Shown here in pieces: positions 11,220-21,067 of a stretch of 64,000 nucleotides of DNA. Each line of letters starts with the position of its first letter. Within the stretch, counting starts at the first letter, position 1. The notes beneath the pieces were generated by a model. The model had not been told where the DNA came from. It saw nothing but the letters and a program-made list of their open reading frames with translations, and did no database searches. The DNA is from Tanypteryx hageni. Lineage: Eukaryota > Arthropoda > Insecta > Odonata > Petaluridae. The stretch spans positions 8,145,082 through 8,209,081 of the forward strand of contig CM054118.1 in the NCBI GenBank assembly GCA_028673005.1, in the 5' to 3' direction. The position numbers were made by a program, and so were the translations under genes.

Positions 11220-11348
11220 CTCTCCTCCATTTTACTTGATGAATGGAAGTGTGGATATCATTAATAAAGTCAGGCTCAACCTTGTGGAATTTGTTCATTA
11301 GGAGATGTGATGAAAAACTTTGTCACTTCCACACAATTTAATAAAATC

Positions 11349-11372
11349 GACCGGTTTCGCTATCATCATCAG
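11349..11372 (-). ncRNA. hammerhead-ribozyme-like motif, PLE family C
   Basis: The minus strand reads CTGATGATGATAGC then GAAACCGGTC. It contains the canonical CUGAUGA box, the GAAA box, and ACCGGU as a self-complementary stem III with C at the expected cleavage position. Stem II is weak here (TGATAGC) and stem I is not convincing. It is the best match to the hammerhead core in the window. It sits downstream of a GIY-YIG remnant, as expected for a PLE. Confidence 0.5.
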
Positions 11373-11538
11373 ATAACAAGTTGTATAAAACAGTTCCATA
11401 TATAGGAAGAAAGGGGGAGGGATAAATGACAGACGGCTTTATTTGGGCGAAATTGAGACTATGTAGTCCCTTCTTACATTTACACAAACAGCGATTAGAT
11501 GGCAATTAAAGAAACGGTTAAGAAAAAAGAAAGGGTTG

Positions 11539-12010
11539 CTACAAAGTATGTACAGAATCTTTCGGAAACCGTAACAGAGGAGAATGATTGTGAAAAATTA
11601 ATTCATTTAGGAGAAGCATATCCTTACAATTTATTTCTTCTAACTGTTCTAGAGCATCCAATTTACGGCCTTTTCTTTCTAAGTGGAGGAATTTAGGGTT
11701 GAAAGAACTGTGGTGATTAAAGTTTAATATGTGTTTCGGAATTGAGAATTCAATTTATTTAACCGTAAGTATCGCTTATGCTCGAGAATCATCTTTACAG
11801 AACTCCTCCCAGTTTGGCCGATGTAGACCGCTCCGCAATCATCATCAGAAAGTTTATAAACACCACTTCTTAAGGACATCTGTACCGGGTCTTTAGCGTT
11901 AAGGAATAATTTAGAAAAGGTAATTGGGGAGTAAAAAGCAGATTTAACTTTAAATTGATGGAAAAGGTTGGACAATTTATCCTGAGAATGGGAGTCTGCT
12001 CCAACTAAGA
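11539..12010 (-). pseudogene. PLE GIY-YIG endonuclease fragment (family C)
   Basis: The intact stretch at 11724-11975 encodes GVYKLSDDDCGAVYIGQTGR, a clear GIY-YIG core (GVY and YIG) of the Penelope type, followed by EHKRYLR. It stops soon after SQFRNTY. The homologous C-terminal tail then resumes in another frame (FLHLERKGRKLDALEQLE), ending at a stop near 11539. At least one frameshift and loss of the whole RT part make this a pseudogene. Upstream, DKLSNLFHQFKVKSAFYSP fits the linker in front of PLE endonucleases. Confidence 0.8.
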
Positions 12011-12158
12011 GGTTTGGAGGTGAGATTAGGCGAAAAAGAAGTGTGGATGTTTTTCGTACGTTTGACCTACAAACTAAATATTTTATCTAAATATAAAACA
12101 ACTCAGCTGAAATTTAGGAAGCTTGCGTGATTCATTCGTTAAGTAAATGTAGTATATG

Positions 12159-12317
12159 CAGTGGCGGACTTGTAAATTTCCCGCCCCTAGGCCAAATTAT
12201 TTTTTCGTTCCCCGCCCCCTTTTAGCTCACGGTTTAAATCGCATTTTCATTGCCGTCCCGAAATATCGCCGCCCGTAGGCCATTGCCTACTTTAGCCTTA
12301 TTTCAAATCCGCTACTG
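12159..12317. mobile_element. MITE with CAGTRGCGGAYTTG terminal inverted repeats
   Basis: A 159-bp non-coding element. The left end CAGTGGCGGACTTG and the reverse-complemented right end CAGTAGCGGATTTG differ at two positions. The subterminal parts are also roughly symmetrical (CCGCCCCTAGGCC on the left, GGCCATTGCC on the right). The flanking 8-mers do not form a clear duplication, so the superfamily is left open; hAT or a similar DNA transposon is plausible. Confidence 0.6.
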
Positions 12318-13557
12318 CATCATTGCAAACAACCTCGTCTGGTGAGAGGAAATAGAGACCTCGTTTTAAAAAATCGCGTCACACAGGTGGCGTGAAAATA
12401 GCATGAAAAAGCATTTACGAAAAAACATTTGAACACAACAAATCGCTCCAGTGTCAATTTTTCCCTCGATTAACAACGTCTACCGCACGCTTAATTATTA
12501 TCATCTTTAAGATACGGCGCCTTTCGAAAATCCTTCACTCGCTGTAGCTTCGTTCGTGTCCTCTTTTTTATCAAAGCTGAGCGAATTCGCCGATATTAAA
12601 CGCCAAACAAAGAGAGAACGACGAAGCGGAAACGACAAAAAAGTAAACCTTTTTTAAGAGGCGAAAGAAATTTAAAAATAAACAAACAAAACCTTTTACA
12701 CTGGTACGACGAGATTTTGCCCCAGAACTCAATCACTCCAGGTAGATTGAAATAAATGGCGTCTCGGTTTGGTGGATAAATACGACGACGAAATAAGACG
12801 CAATTCTGCCGTTTTTTAAGCCTTTTTATCGGCTTGATCCTATACGTCCCGCCCTACATCCAAGTCCCCTCCCCTTAAGCTCCTCTAACTTGCTCAACGA
12901 TAGCTTTTATTTTTTCTTTCATTTTCTCGAGGATAGCAGAACCTTGCGAAAAACAGCGAAAACTCTTTGCTTGATTTCTCCGCCTCCCATCAACCCCTTA
13001 CACTGAGGGAGGGCATCGCTTTTCTCACGAGACTTTTTTTCTTCCTTCCTCAATGTCCATTTATCCGTTTCGATTCCTGCGAGACGTCCTAAGGCCTTCT
13101 TCGCCGAAAGTCTCCCTTCTCTCGGAGCGGGGGGAGAAAAAAGGAAAAGATAAACGAAATGAAAAAAGAATAAAGTGTCAGGGTCTCTATCCGTTATTTT
13201 CTTCTTCCTATCTTCTTCTTTCTTTTTCCTTTTTATTCTCTTACGAAGATACGAAGTTTTATCCCTTAAAAGGACGAGAGAAAAACCTACGCGGCCGTTA
13301 GAATTCCCATCTTATTCTTTTTAGCTCTTCTTTTTTTTTCTCTCTCTCTCTCTCTCTTTCTCTCGGGATTAAAATGTAAGTGGGGAGAGGTAGAAAAATA
13401 GTATAACCCGAAACATTAGTTCTTTAATTCCTCAACTCGCCGAAGGAAACCCTTTATAAAAGAGGTTAAAAAGAAAAACTCGCCAGAAACTCCTAAGCTG
13501 TACGTATATATTTTTTCGCCAATGTTGTTTATTTAATCAGATCTCTACTCATCCCTT
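12318..13557. other. no gene recognised
   Basis: This stretch is more balanced in base composition than its neighbours. It contains several purine- or pyrimidine-rich runs, including a CT microsatellite at about 13340-13362. An open frame at 13053-13301 is low complexity. I see no supportable gene. Confidence 0.55.
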
Positions 13558-14327
13558 CTTTTCGCATATCTTTTCCATCTCTCTCTATCTCTATATCTCT
13601 CTATATCTCTCTCTATCTCTACCTCCCTCTCTCTACCTCTCTCTCTCCCTCCATCTCCTCCTCCATCTCTCTCTCCCTCTACCTCTCTCTAACTCTATCT
13701 CTCTCTCTCTCTACCTATCTCTACCTCTACCTCTCTCTCTACCTCTCTCTCTATCTCTCTCTCTACCTCTCTTCCTCTCTCTCTCTCTCGCTATCCTATT
13801 TTCGCTCTATATTTTAACTTCCTTTTCTTTTCCTCTTACTCTGCTTCCATCTCCCATCCTACCATTCTCAGGCATCTCTTTCCCTCTTTATCAAGCTCTA
13901 ACTTTCTCCACCTCTCTCATCCCTTCCCTCTTTACTTGTCTCTCTTCCACGTCATTTTATCTACCCCTCCTTCGAATTCTCTTCTACTTTCGTTATTCTA
14001 ACCTCTCTCTCTCATTCTTTCTTCATCTCTCCCTTCCTCTTCCTCCTCCTCTGCATCTCTTCTACGTATTTATTTCTGCCTCCACCTTCCTCTTTCTCTA
14101 TCATTTTCTCTTCACCCCTCTCTTCCTCTCAATCTTTTCCCCTCCCCTTCTCCATCTCATCCTTCGTCTCTTCCTTCCTCTCTACCTATATAACTCCCTC
14201 GATCTGTCTCTCTTCTCTCTCCCTCTTCCTCTCTTCTACTTTATTTTTCCTACGTCCGCCTCTTTTCCCTCATTTCTCTTCCTTCCTCTCTCTGCAACTC
14301 ACCATACTCCTACTTCCTCTACCCTAA
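13558..14327. repeat. polypyrimidine (CT-rich) tract
   Basis: About 770 bp of nearly pure pyrimidine on the plus strand, with CTCTCTATCTCT units first and more degenerate CT-rich sequence later. LINE L1a copy 1 begins immediately after it. Pyrimidine-rich sequence resumes after that LINE's 3' tail at 17486, so the LINE appears to sit inside this tract. Confidence 0.93.
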
Positions 14328-14330
14328 TTG

Positions 14331-16589
14331 ATTTAGCCGTTACCGCCAATCCTGACAAGGTTCTCGCGCATGGCCAACTCTCTGCTCCTGGAATCTCCGC
14401 ACATGACATAATATACATTGCATATTCAATAAGGTGCCCAACTCACAAGCAGAAATATATCACCTATAGGGACTTCAAAAACATCAACAATGAAAAGTTA
14501 ATTGCTGACGCGTCTGCCATGCCTTGGTATTCTATTGAGTATATGGACGACATTAACGACAAGGTTGAGGCTTTCAACAATATTTCACAGTCATTAATCA
14601 ACACTCACGCTCCAGTAAAGACTAAAAGAGTCTCTAAGCCCCATGCACCATGGCTCACAACCGACATCAAACTGATAATGAAGAGACGTGACAATGCCTT
14701 CCGCATTTTCAAAAATACAAAAACACAGATCTCATTCAACCAATTTAAAAAACTAAGAAATAAAACTAAGCAACTTATCAGAAACTCTAAAACTCGGTAC
14801 ATTCATTCACTGTCCCGTCCAAATTCTTCACAATCTGCTCTATGGAGTAACTTAAAATTATTTGGTATTGGAAAATCTAAGGATACACAACTTCCTCCTC
14901 ATATTTGCCTTGATACACTTAACACTCTATTCACCACTCCCCCAACTCCTGATGGCAACGAAATGAAACAGAATCACATACACCACCTACTTCAACACAC
15001 TCCTCCCACCACAGCATCACCACCATTCCAATTTTCTCCTGTAACTCAGCTGAAAGTACTGAATTGTTTACGTAAAATCAAGTCCAGAGCGCAAGGTGCT
15101 GACGAAATTCCAATAGTTTTCCTTCATAAGATTATTCATCTAGTTCTACCCGTCATCACTCATATATTCAATTGGTCGCTTATGCAAAACAAATTCCCAT
15201 CGCAATGGAAACTCGCCATAGTCCGTCCCATACCTAAGAAAAGTCTTACTTCTGACATAACCGACTTTCGGCCCATCAGTTTACTTCCTGTATTATCAAA
15301 GGCATTTGAAAAGGTTTTACATGAACAAATCACATATTTTCTAATTAGTAATAATATCCTCGATTCTCTACAATCAGGATTCCGAAAATCACACAGCACT
15401 CCTCAAAGTCACTGACGATATCAGATTAGCTATGGACAAAATAGAAGTCACTATCATGACCCTTCTTGACTTTAGTAAAGCTTTTGACTCTGTAGATGCA
15501 AACATACTTCTAACCAAACTGCGTCTCATGAATTTCTCCTCAGATTCCCTAAACTTAATTAGTTCTTACCTGAATGATCTCCATCAAAAGGTCGTAACTG
15601 ACAAACCTTCCTCAAGATGGATTAAAGTGACACGTGGCGTACCACAAGGTTCCACCCTCGGGCCACTGCTCTTCTCTGTGTACATTAATGATATATCTTC
15701 TCAGCTTGCTCACTGTAAATACCACCTTTATGCTGATGATCTCCAAATCTATATGCACTCTCGCTCTATTGATCTCCCTCTTATCATTGATAAAATGAAC
15801 CATGACCTAACTTCTTTATCCAAATAGAGCAATGTAAATTTCCTCAAAATTAATCCTTTAAAAAGTCAGTCTATTATTATTGGGTATCCCAAACTTCTCT
15901 CGTCACTAAACTTCTCAGAACTTCCCCCAATTCTGCTCAATAACTCTGTCATTCGTTTCCAGAAAACTGCAACCAATCTCGGGTTAGTATTCAATGACAC
16001 ATTGACCTGGACTGATCATATAACTAAAATATGTAATACTGTTAACAGTTCACTTCACTCACTTAAAAGAATTAAAAGCATTACCCATTTCTCCCTTCGC
16101 AAGCGACTTATCACCGCTCTTGTCCTTCTTCACCTTGATTACTGCGATACGGTCTATCAAGTTCTATCTAACGAGCTAACTCTAAAATTGCAGCGTGCAC
16201 AAAATTCCTGCGTAAGATTCATTTGTGATATCCAAAAGAGAGACCATGTCACTCAACCTCTATATACGTTAGGCTGGCTTCGCACTGAAGCTCGTAGACG
16301 CCTTCACCTCCTCTCGTTATTTTACCAAATTATAACTCTTCAAAACCCACAGTATCTGAACTCCAAATTTTCCCAAATGAACTCTGTACACAACGCCGAC
16401 ACTAGGGGCACCAATCTCTTCCAGATCCCACATCACAGGACGGAAATTTATAATAAATACTTCCATGTTACAGCTTGTAGACTTTGGAACGCCCTACCTA
16501 CTGACCTCCAAAACGCAACATCTCTCCACATATTCAAACATAAATACTTTAAATTGCTGTTCTCTGCCCAAATTTCAGGTCAGCTTTAA
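14331..16589 (+). pseudogene. LINE L1a ORF2 remnant (endonuclease end plus reverse transcriptase)
   Basis: The frame opens at the truncation point with IDLAVTANPDKV and GISAHDIIYIAYS, the end of an apurinic-type endonuclease. The RT follows, with FRPISLLPVLSKAFEKV, SGFRKSHST, DFSKAFDSVD, RGVPQGSTLGPLLF and the catalytic YADD box in HLYADDLQIY. Two lesions are clear by comparison with copy 2: an 11-bp deletion near 15397-15405 (loss around HSTATALLKVTDD) and an in-frame TAG at 15825-15827 replacing part of SLWSSNNFLK. The C-terminal part (16002-16589) reads LQRAQNSCVRFI and DTRGTNLFQIPHHRT, and ends at the normal place. It would encode the EN/RT protein for target-primed reverse transcription, but cannot do so now. 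Confidence 0.9.
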
Positions 16590-16738
16590 CATTTTTTCTT
16601 ACCTATTGCAAGACGGCTTCCTTCACTCTTCCTTACTTAATGAACATTAATTAATTTCTTCGCAGGTTATCGAGTTCTCAAAATGTACGCCTCCTTCAAC
16701 TGTTACCTTTTCATTGTCTAGTGTCTACTAAGTTATAG

Positions 16739-16925
16739 TGTTTATACTAATTCACATTGTTTTATATCATTCTGTATTGTTTCATACTATTTTATACTGA
16801 TTTATATCATTTCATACTGATTTATACCATTTTGTATTGTTTTATACTATTTTATATTGATTTATATCATTTTGTATTGTTTTATACTATTTCGTATTAC
16901 TTTATTTTATCATGTATTGTTTTAT
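16739..16925 (+). repeat. AT-rich minisatellite in L1a 3' UTR
   Basis: Degenerate tandem units of about 17-20 bp of the type TTTTATACYATTTTGTATTG are repeated roughly ten times. Copy 2 has only a short version of this region (about 37945-38085), so the array has expanded or contracted between copies. Confidence 0.75.
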
Positions 16926-17213
16926 ATCATATGTGTAATTTTATATCATTTTCTTCTTTCTTATGTTATGCATGATCCAACAACAATCTCCATATTCATT
17001 GTATATATTTCAAGTATATTTCATCTTATTCTGCCTAATTATTGTATTATATTTCTTGGTTTGCATTACGTTAATACCTATATATGTATTTTTTATGACG
17101 GTATACAACGATGCTGTATATACGAACACTTATTGTACATACTCCTTTTTATTTAATGTTGTATTACTATATTATAATATGTACACTATCTAGGGTTTTC
17201 GCAGGTTTTTCAC

Positions 17214-17234
17214 ACACCCCTTCTCAGTGGGTGT
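17214..17234 (+). promoter_or_regulatory. conserved 3' UTR hairpin of LINE L1a
   Basis: ACACCC and GGGTGT form a 6-bp stem around a 9-nt loop. Copy 2 has the same hairpin at 38359-38379 with one loop change, inside a block conserved far better than the surrounding UTR. A conserved 3' UTR stem-loop fits an RT recognition signal in LINEs; that function is inferred. Confidence 0.45.
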
Positions 17235-17485
17235 TTTCCTGCGTGGGTTTTACTAGGGAGGACATGCCTGTTTTACCTAGGTTTTCCCCACAATCTCTAA
17301 TCTTTCTTCAATTTTATATATTTTTTTTACTCTGTATGATTTAGGTATATACTGTTTATGTTATGCGTATTGTAATATCATACATTACCATTTTTATATT
17401 TATTATATTGACGAAGGGTTAAATGTAAGGATGGACCTTATGGCCTAAATTTCGCCCGAATAAAGACGATTATCTATCTATCTCC

Positions 17486-18626
17486 CTCTATCTCCTTCTC
17501 TCCCTTTAATTCCCTCTTTCACTCTTCCTCTCTCTATCACCTTTTCTCCAGCCTTCCCAACCCACTCCGTCACCGGACTTTGGAGGTCTGAAAGAGAATG
17601 CGTAGAAATGGATATCGGAATGGCATAGGGATGGATCTCCTCACGTCCCAGAATTGAATTTTCCTCTGCCGTGTTTATGTTTTTGGAGAAAGCTGGGAGG
17701 AAAAAAACATAGAATAACTCAATATCACGTCTCTGTCGTACATATATTACGCGTTCATGTATAAAATATTTTATCCTGGTCCCTTATACATACTGCATAT
17801 GAATAGTAAGTACGCTTCTCGACTTGATGGGTTGCATAACATACATGGGAAAAACGAAAATAGGTTCGGAAACCAAAGTTGCGTTACGGTCCATGCTTTC
17901 CCCAAAATTCTAAGAACGATAGCTTACATCCAAATTTTGCGTAAAATCTTACCAATAGTAATAATAATCTTATAAAAATACAATTTACTTCGATATAATC
18001 CACAAAATGTGATTGATTCAACTGAATTTTAGTCATCAAATCGACAGGGTGTCACATTTACAGGCGTTTGTGACGATTGATAGTGCAAATTCTTGGCAAA
18101 GGCGGGTTAAACGCATGGCGTATCTAAAGAAACCGATAACAGAGAGAACTGTTATTTAATTTTTTTATCGTAATTCAAGCCGTTTTTGAGTAATTTATCG
18201 AAGAATACAAATTTAATGTCCCGGCAAAGAATCCCTACACCGCATCGGTTGATATAATTATAAGAAGTTTGTTACCAGGATCATTTTAAATGCTGTTGGG
18301 CAAGCTGATTTTGGACCATTCAGCTTCTGAGACAATTTTAGCAGATAATGTAAACTTCAGATATAAGGTGAAATTTCTGAGACTAGAGAAAAATAGTTTA
18401 CATAAGCTTTACCAATAATAGATCCTTCAAATGCGACTTTCTCATTAGGATATGTGGTTGTAACGGATATTATAGGGTTGCTAAATCTAAAATTCGTTTA
18501 CTCTGGAACAACATATACCCACCTTATAAATCTTTAAAGGTCCTTCTTCCTCGAACTTTATCGTACGTCACGAAATACATATTGTGTATTTGAACAAACA
18601 TACAAATACTATCACACACACACGCG

Positions 18627-18631
<5 letters not shown>
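17486..18631. other. residual CT-rich flank, then no gene recognised
   Basis: About 75 bp of CT-rich sequence (17486-17560) continues the tract interrupted by the LINE. The rest is AT-rich with no assignable coding or repeat content. Confidence 0.6.

Positions 18632-18684
<53 letters not shown>
18632..18684. repeat. (TA)n microsatellite
   Basis: Pure TA tract on the left of a PLE family A terminal fragment. Confidence 0.95.
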
Positions 18685-18687
<3 letters not shown>

Positions 18688-18763
18688 GCTTGTTAAGTGT
18701 CCACTGGGCTTCCTTGAACACCTTGTTGCCACCCTCATCACTACCTTTCCTTTTCCTCAAGTA

Positions 18764-18767
<4 letters not shown>
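18685..18767 (+). mobile_element. solo terminal fragment of PLE family A
   Basis: It carries TGTCCACTGGGCTTCC and ACACCTTGTTGCCACCCTCA, matching the family A terminus (reverse complement of about 130-215) with a few changes, here in plus orientation. It lies between two (TA)n tracts and has no coding part. Extreme truncation or a solo terminal repeat would both explain it. Confidence 0.75.

Positions 18768-18797
<30 letters not shown>
18768..18797. repeat. (TA)n microsatellite
   Basis: TA tract between the PLE A fragment and the ATGATGATG-type tail of the adjacent antisense LINE. Confidence 0.95.
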
Positions 18798-18798
<1 letters not shown>

Positions 18799-20424
18799 TC
18801 ATCATAGGTAGTCTGTCCGTAGACAGGTCCGTGATTATTCTTGATTAAACTTGGTTCTCCATATACTCCTATTTTCCGCTGTCCTCTTTATATCTTGATA
18901 ACTCTCTTTCCCTTTCAAATCGTCTATCAGCTGAAACCTTTTCCTACCTCTTTCCCTTTTCCCATCTAGTTTTCCTTCTAACACGTCTTTAATCATACTC
19001 TCTCTCCTCAGGTAATGTCCAACCCAGTTAGCCTTCCTCTTTCTGATAGTCTGTATAATCATTCGGTTCTCTCCTATTCTTCGTAGCACTTCATCGTTTT
19101 TCATCCTATCTGTCCATTTTATCTTCAGCATTCTCCTCCAAGTCCACATTTCAAAGCTTTCCAAGTATTTGATGTCATTTTTCCTTAGCGTCCATGTTTC
19201 TGCCCCATACAATGCTATACTCCATACGTAGCATTTTATCAACTTCTTGCGGATATCTTCCCTTATATTCCCTGTAAGTAGTTGTTTCTTTCTCCTGAAA
19301 GCCGCTTTTGCTTTTCCTATTCTAGTTTTGATCTCATCCGTACATTTTGCCTCTCGTGTTATGATACTTCCAAGGTATTTATATTCTGAAACTTGTTCTA
19401 ATGGCTTTCCCCCAATAGTTATGTTCAGATTCTCTTCTTTACCCGATATTCGAATGACCTTGGATTTTTCTATATTTATTTCCATACCGTATTTTCTACC
19501 TGTTATCACTAGTCTATTTAACATTTTTTGTAGCTCCTCTTCCTTTCTTGCTAGAAGTACTTGATCATCTGCGTATTTCACTGTTCTTATAATCCTTCCT
19601 CCAATTCTGAAATCCCCTGTGCCTTCTAAAGCTTCTTGCATTAGACTTTCTCCATATATATTGAATAGGGTTGGCGATAGGCAGCAGCCTTGTCTTACTC
19701 CTCTACCGATATTTATTCCGCAGGTGTCCACATTCTCAAACCTGACCTTTACAACTTGATTCTCATATAGATTCCTAATCAGTCTCCTGTCTTTCCAGTC
19801 TACACCTATATCCTTTAATATCTTCATCAACTTTACCCAATTTACTCTATCAAAGGCCTTCTGCCAGTCTACGAAACATGCGCAGATATCTTGACTGTAT
19901 TCTATTGCCCTTTCTGATATGATTCTAACTACTCCTATAGCATCTCTAGTTCCTCGTCCTTTTCTGAAACCGAATTGATCTTCCCCTATTATTTCTTCTG
20001 CCTTTTTCTCCAGCCTTTTATTAAGAATCCTCGTGATGATCTTCGATGTGTGTGACAGAAGGCTTATAGTTCTGTAATCTTTACACTGCATTGCCTTTGG
20101 CTTCTTCTTTAGAGGGATCATTGTTACTTCTAGGAAATCGTGAGGCCACTCTCCCGTGTCGTAAATCTTATTAATTAATTTCGTGATCACTTTTAGTCCT
20201 TCTGATCCTATGACTTTAAGTATCTCAGCCGGTATTACATCGCTGCCCGTGGCTTTCCCCTTCTTTAGTTCCACTATCGCCTTTTCTACTTCGCTCTCTA
20301 TAATACTTGGTCTTAAGTTGTCTTCTTCAATGTTTTCCTCATTTTCCAGTTCTATTTTTGCCGCTCCTGTCTGTTTGCTGTATAATTCTTTAATGTATTC
20401 TTCCCATACCTGTGCTACATATAT
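18798..20424 (-). mobile_element. RTE-like LINE, 5'-truncated
   Basis: A minus-strand non-LTR element. Its 3' end carries a hairpin (CCTGTC, TAC, GGACAG) and a short ATGATGATGA tail at 18798-18806. Its 5' side is cut at about 20424 against (TA)n. Only the RT-containing part of the ORF remains. A diverged scrap of the same family lies at 40306-40655. The short tandem tail and the C-terminal GAETWTLRK region suggest an RTE- or L2-like clade; placement is uncertain. Confidence 0.85.
18835..20424 (-). CDS. LINE reverse transcriptase, open but N-terminally truncated
   Basis: The open frame runs from the truncation point (VAQVWEEYIKELYS) to the stop near 18835 with no lesion, about 530 codons. There is no genuine ATG at the upstream end, because the endonuclease half is missing. 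RT landmarks, counted from the Met-like GTG at 20272-20274, are KGKATGSD (5-12), FVDWQKAFDRVNW (134-146), RGVRQGCCLSP (191-201) and catalytic YADD (234-237). The C-terminal region has YGAETWTLRK, FEMWTWRRML and NWVGHYLRR, typical of RTE-type and related LINEs. Lack of stops suggests a fairly young copy, but it is dead on arrival. Confidence 0.85.
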   Translation of the reverse strand: MYVAQVWEEYIKELYSKQTGAAKIELENEENIEEDNLRPSIIESEVEKAIVELKKGKATGSDVIPAEILKVIGSEGLKVITKLINKIYDTGEWPHDFLEVTMIPLKKKPKAMQCKDYRTISLLSHTSKIITRILNKRLEKKAEEIIGEDQFGFRKGRGTRDAIGVVRIISERAIEYSQDICACFVDWQKAFDRVNWVKLMKILKDIGVDWKDRRLIRNLYENQVVKVRFENVDTCGINIGRGVRQGCCLSPTLFNIYGESLMQEALEGTGDFRIGGRIIRTVKYADDQVLLARKEEELQKMLNRLVITGRKYGMEINIEKSKVIRISGKEENLNITIGGKPLEQVSEYKYLGSIITREAKCTDEIKTRIGKAKAAFRRKKQLLTGNIREDIRKKLIKCYVWSIALYGAETWTLRKNDIKYLESFEMWTWRRMLKIKWTDRMKNDEVLRRIGENRMIIQTIRKRKANWVGHYLRRESMIKDVLEGKLDGKRERGRKRFQLIDDLKGKESYQDIKRTAENRSIWRTKFNQE

Positions 20425-20425
20425 A

Positions 20426-20475
<50 letters not shown>
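20418..20475. repeat. (TA)n microsatellite
   Basis: TA tract between the truncated LINE and the PLE B palindrome. Its last bases form part of the palindrome arm. Confidence 0.93.
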
Positions 20476-20478
<3 letters not shown>

Positions 20479-20621
20479 ATGTCAACAAGGTGTTGGGATG
20501 AGGAAACCCAGTGAGCACTCACCAATCAGACGACTTCAGGTTGAGTGCTCACTGGGTTTCCTCATCCCAACACCTTGTTGACATCCATATATTCATTTTA
20601 CCTTTCCTTTTCCGTAAGTTG

Positions 20622-20623
<2 letters not shown>
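20471..20623. mobile_element. PLE family B palindrome (51-bp arms, 20-nt spacer)
   Basis: An antisense family B terminus (20471-20521) is followed by a 20-nt spacer and then the perfectly complementary sense terminus (20542-20592), which runs on to its end near 20623. The arms are identical over 51 bp. The spacer starts with the antisense continuation seen in the long palindrome at 41019-41382, so this looks like the same structure after an internal deletion. Confidence 0.85.

Positions 20624-20672
<49 letters not shown>
20624..20672. repeat. (TA)n microsatellite
   Basis: TA tract between the PLE B terminus and the 5' end of the tRNA-derived SINE. Confidence 0.95.
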
Positions 20673-20673
<1 letters not shown>

Positions 20674-20675
<2 letters not shown>

Positions 20676-21035
20676 GGTGTCGGTGGTGTAGTAGTTATGA
20701 CGTTGGCTGCTACTCGCCTGCTGCTTGAAAAGGCAGCGGGCACGAATCCTGCGCAAGTAGGCTTTTTAGCCAAGGTCGCCCGGCCCCCTGTTTGTGTGGT
20801 TTGAGGAGACCGCGCAAATTCAGCGTTCCGTCCTTCGTAAGGGACGTTAAAGAGTGGCCCCCTTGGCGGTCTTCGCAAAGAGTAGGCAAATGCCGGCACC
20901 GGGTTTTCCACCTCCCTTCTGTGTGTGTCCGTTGTGGGAGGCAACGGGAAACCACCACACCGTGTATATATATTCTCTAGTCAGCAAATCAATGAATTGG
21001 TAGGGCCTGTCGTAAGACAGAACACGAATGAAATT

Positions 21036-21037
<2 letters not shown>
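20674..21037 (+). mobile_element. tRNA-derived SINE
   Basis: The 5' head (about 20682-20757) resembles a tRNA, closest by eye to tRNA-Val. GTGGTGTAGTAGTTATGACG corresponds to the D-arm and A box, and GGGCACGAATCC, about 50 bp later, to the T-arm and B box. Such Pol III promoter boxes would drive its transcription. A GC-rich body follows (TTCCGTCC, GGGACGTTAAAG, CACCGGG). The 3' part (20972-21037) ends with a CCTGTC-GTAA-GACAG hairpin that resembles the 3' hairpin of the RTE-like LINE next door (18800-18835 reversed). This suggests the SINE uses that LINE's RT. A short TA run at 20963-20972 interrupts it. The body is still GC-rich and undegraded compared with its surroundings. Confidence 0.7.
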
Positions 21038-21066
<29 letters not shown>

Positions 21067-21067
21067 G
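21037..21067. repeat. (TA)n/(CA)n microsatellite
   Basis: A TA run followed by a short CA run at the 3' side of the SINE. Confidence 0.9.

Larger units (their letters stand above)
11220..12010 (-). mobile_element. decayed Penelope-like element, family C
   Basis: A minus-strand remnant. It has a broken GIY-YIG coding region (11539-12010) followed about 170 bp downstream by a hammerhead-like CTGATGA...GAAACCGGTC motif at 11349-11372. That order, endonuclease then hammerhead in the terminal region, is the PLE layout. It differs from families A and B. A stretch at about 11430-11480 resembles the 3' end of LINE L1a (GGGCGAAATT...CTTACATTTA), so a LINE scrap may also be present. The boundaries are approximate. 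Confidence 0.7.
14328..17485 (+). mobile_element. LINE L1a copy 1 (Jockey/CR1 group), 5'-truncated
   Basis: A non-LTR retrotransposon cut at its 5' side within the endonuclease. It contains a broken ORF2 (14331-16589), a long AT-rich 3' UTR with a minisatellite, a conserved hairpin at 17214-17234, and the terminal GACGAAGGGTTAAATG block followed by GATTATCTATC. It matches copy 2 (32081-38634) through ORF2 and the 3' UTR. Both flanks are pyrimidine-rich. Confidence 0.92.
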
